Assembly: GCA_023136815.1 (NCBI GenBank)
Contig: JAGLQM010000047.1
Location: 1 to 6,515, forward strand
Length of the DNA stretch: 6,515 bases
From: Thermoplasmata archaeon
Lineage (GTDB): Archaea; Thermoplasmatota; Thermoplasmata; SG8-5
Reading direction: 5' to 3'
Below the pieces are notes generated by a model, which was given only the letters and a program-made list of their open reading frames with translations, searched no databases and had not been told where the DNA came from. The position numbers and the translations under genes were made by a program. Positions 6,255 through 6,515 of this stretch are shown in pieces. The first letter of the stretch is position 1. Each line of letters starts with the position of its first letter.

Positions 6255-6336
6255 GGTGCTTGGAATACGTTTTGGGCTGGCTTTTCAAAAGCCAGCCTCA
6301 CTAGACCCTCTTCTAACAATAACCAAACATAGACCC
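6240..6336. repeat. GGGTCTA heptamers, tandem and inverted, around the convergent gene ends
   Basis: GGGTCTA occurs as a tandem of about 2.5 copies at 6240-6257. Its complement TAGACCC occurs at 6302-6308 and 6330-6336. The gcvPB stop lies in the tandem, and the trmI stop (complement of 6336-6338) touches the last copy. GGGTCTAG (6247-6254) can pair with CTAGACCC (6301-6308), enclosing the hairpin at 6275-6297. Confidence 0.75.
6275..6297. terminator. Probable shared terminator hairpin between gcvPB and trmI
   Basis: GGCTGGCTTTT and AAAAGCCAGCC form a perfect 11-bp inverted repeat with one central base; a realistic fold is a nine-bp stem with a TTCAA loop. It lies between two convergent stop codons. 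T runs at 6270-6273 and 6282-6285 and the pyrimidine tract after it (CCCTCTTCT) could serve plus-strand termination. The minus strand has T-rich sequence before the hairpin. A hairpin is not essential for archaeal termination, so the mechanism is inferred. Confidence 0.6.
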
Positions 6337-6515
6337 TATACCTTGCGCCCGAAGCAGAGATAGCCAGTATGCCCCAACATATCAAAGCTGGGCCTTGTTC
6401 CGCCCCTGCCTACAACCAATTCCCGTTGAATATTCTCAAGCACATGGGTTTCGATATATCCAGCGTTTCGCATTGCCTTGATTGTTGTTTCAACCTGGTT
6501 CATGGTTGGCAAGTA
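6336..6515 (-). CDS. trmI: tRNA (adenine-N1)-methyltransferase TrmI, C-terminal fragment
   Basis: The minus strand is open from the right edge to a TAG at 6338-6336, giving 59 residues. They begin YLPTMNQVETTIKAM and end GHTGYLCFGRKV. This matches the C-terminus of TrmI-type enzymes: (S)P-T-x-NQV at the end of the SAM fold, a following helix, an amphipathic strand (residues about 21-35), then an R-x-x-TRP motif (37-42) and M-x-GHTG-x-L-x-F-x-RK. TrmI uses SAM to methylate N1 of adenosine 58 (and 57 in archaea) in the tRNA T-loop. The catalytic SAM motifs lie outside the window. It converges on gcvPB with about 80 bases between stops. No frameshift is seen in the visible part. Confidence 0.78.
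   Translation of the reverse strand, partial: YLPTMNQVETTIKAMRNAGYIETHVLENIQRELVVGRGGTRPSFDMLGHTGYLCFGRKV

Noticed and set aside
1..6515. CRISPR array, tRNA or rRNA genes, insertion sequence or phage genes
   Set aside because: No spaced direct repeats of CRISPR type, no tRNA-like cloverleaf, no transposase and no phage protein motifs were seen on either strand.

Overview
The window looks archaeal. It holds a Thi4-type thiazole synthase, a stand-alone Lrp/AsnC ligand-binding (RAM) protein, a split two-subunit glycine decarboxylase and the C-terminus of an archaeal-style TrmI tRNA methyltransferase. Several starts follow GGAGG/GGTGA Shine-Dalgarno sequences, and TATA-like boxes lie upstream of the transcription units. 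Base composition is moderate (mid-40s % GC by eye). A euryarchaeal or Thermoplasmatota-like lineage would fit, but the sequence alone does not settle the taxon.

Layout. At the far left a possible minus-strand gene (1-42) starts with a hydrophobic leader and runs off the edge. Divergent from it is thi4 (149-940), with its own TATA-like box. A 327-base stretch without a convincing gene (941-1267) follows; it holds a 31-codon ORF of doubtful status and a candidate promoter. A tightly packed three-gene unit comes next: RAM-domain protein (1268-1540), zinc-type adenylate kinase (1546-2178) and an unusual Nudix hydrolase-methyltransferase fusion (2175-3347). The adk Shine-Dalgarno overlaps the RAM stop, and the fusion gene start overlaps the adk stop. 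After a 124-base intergenic region come gcvPA (3472-4800) and gcvPB (4800-6254), translationally coupled through a strong GGAGGTG site. On the right, trmI (6336-6515, partial) converges from the minus strand. The roughly 80 bases between the two stops hold a perfect 11-bp inverted repeat flanked by GGGTCTA heptamers in both orientations.

Function. The genes are mostly housekeeping. Thi4 makes the thiazole half of thiamine from NAD and glycine. Adk balances adenylate pools. GcvPA/GcvPB form the P-protein of glycine cleavage. TrmI methylates adenosines in the tRNA T-loop. The least ordinary locus is the fusion gene. A Nudix hydrolase and a class I SAM methyltransferase share one chain, and the first loop of the Nudix domain carries an in-frame, twice-repeated 30-bp palindrome encoding SAFGQKSESS/SAFEQKSESS. 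The Thi4 is also notable for a cysteine at the position that is histidine in methanogen sulfide-using enzymes.
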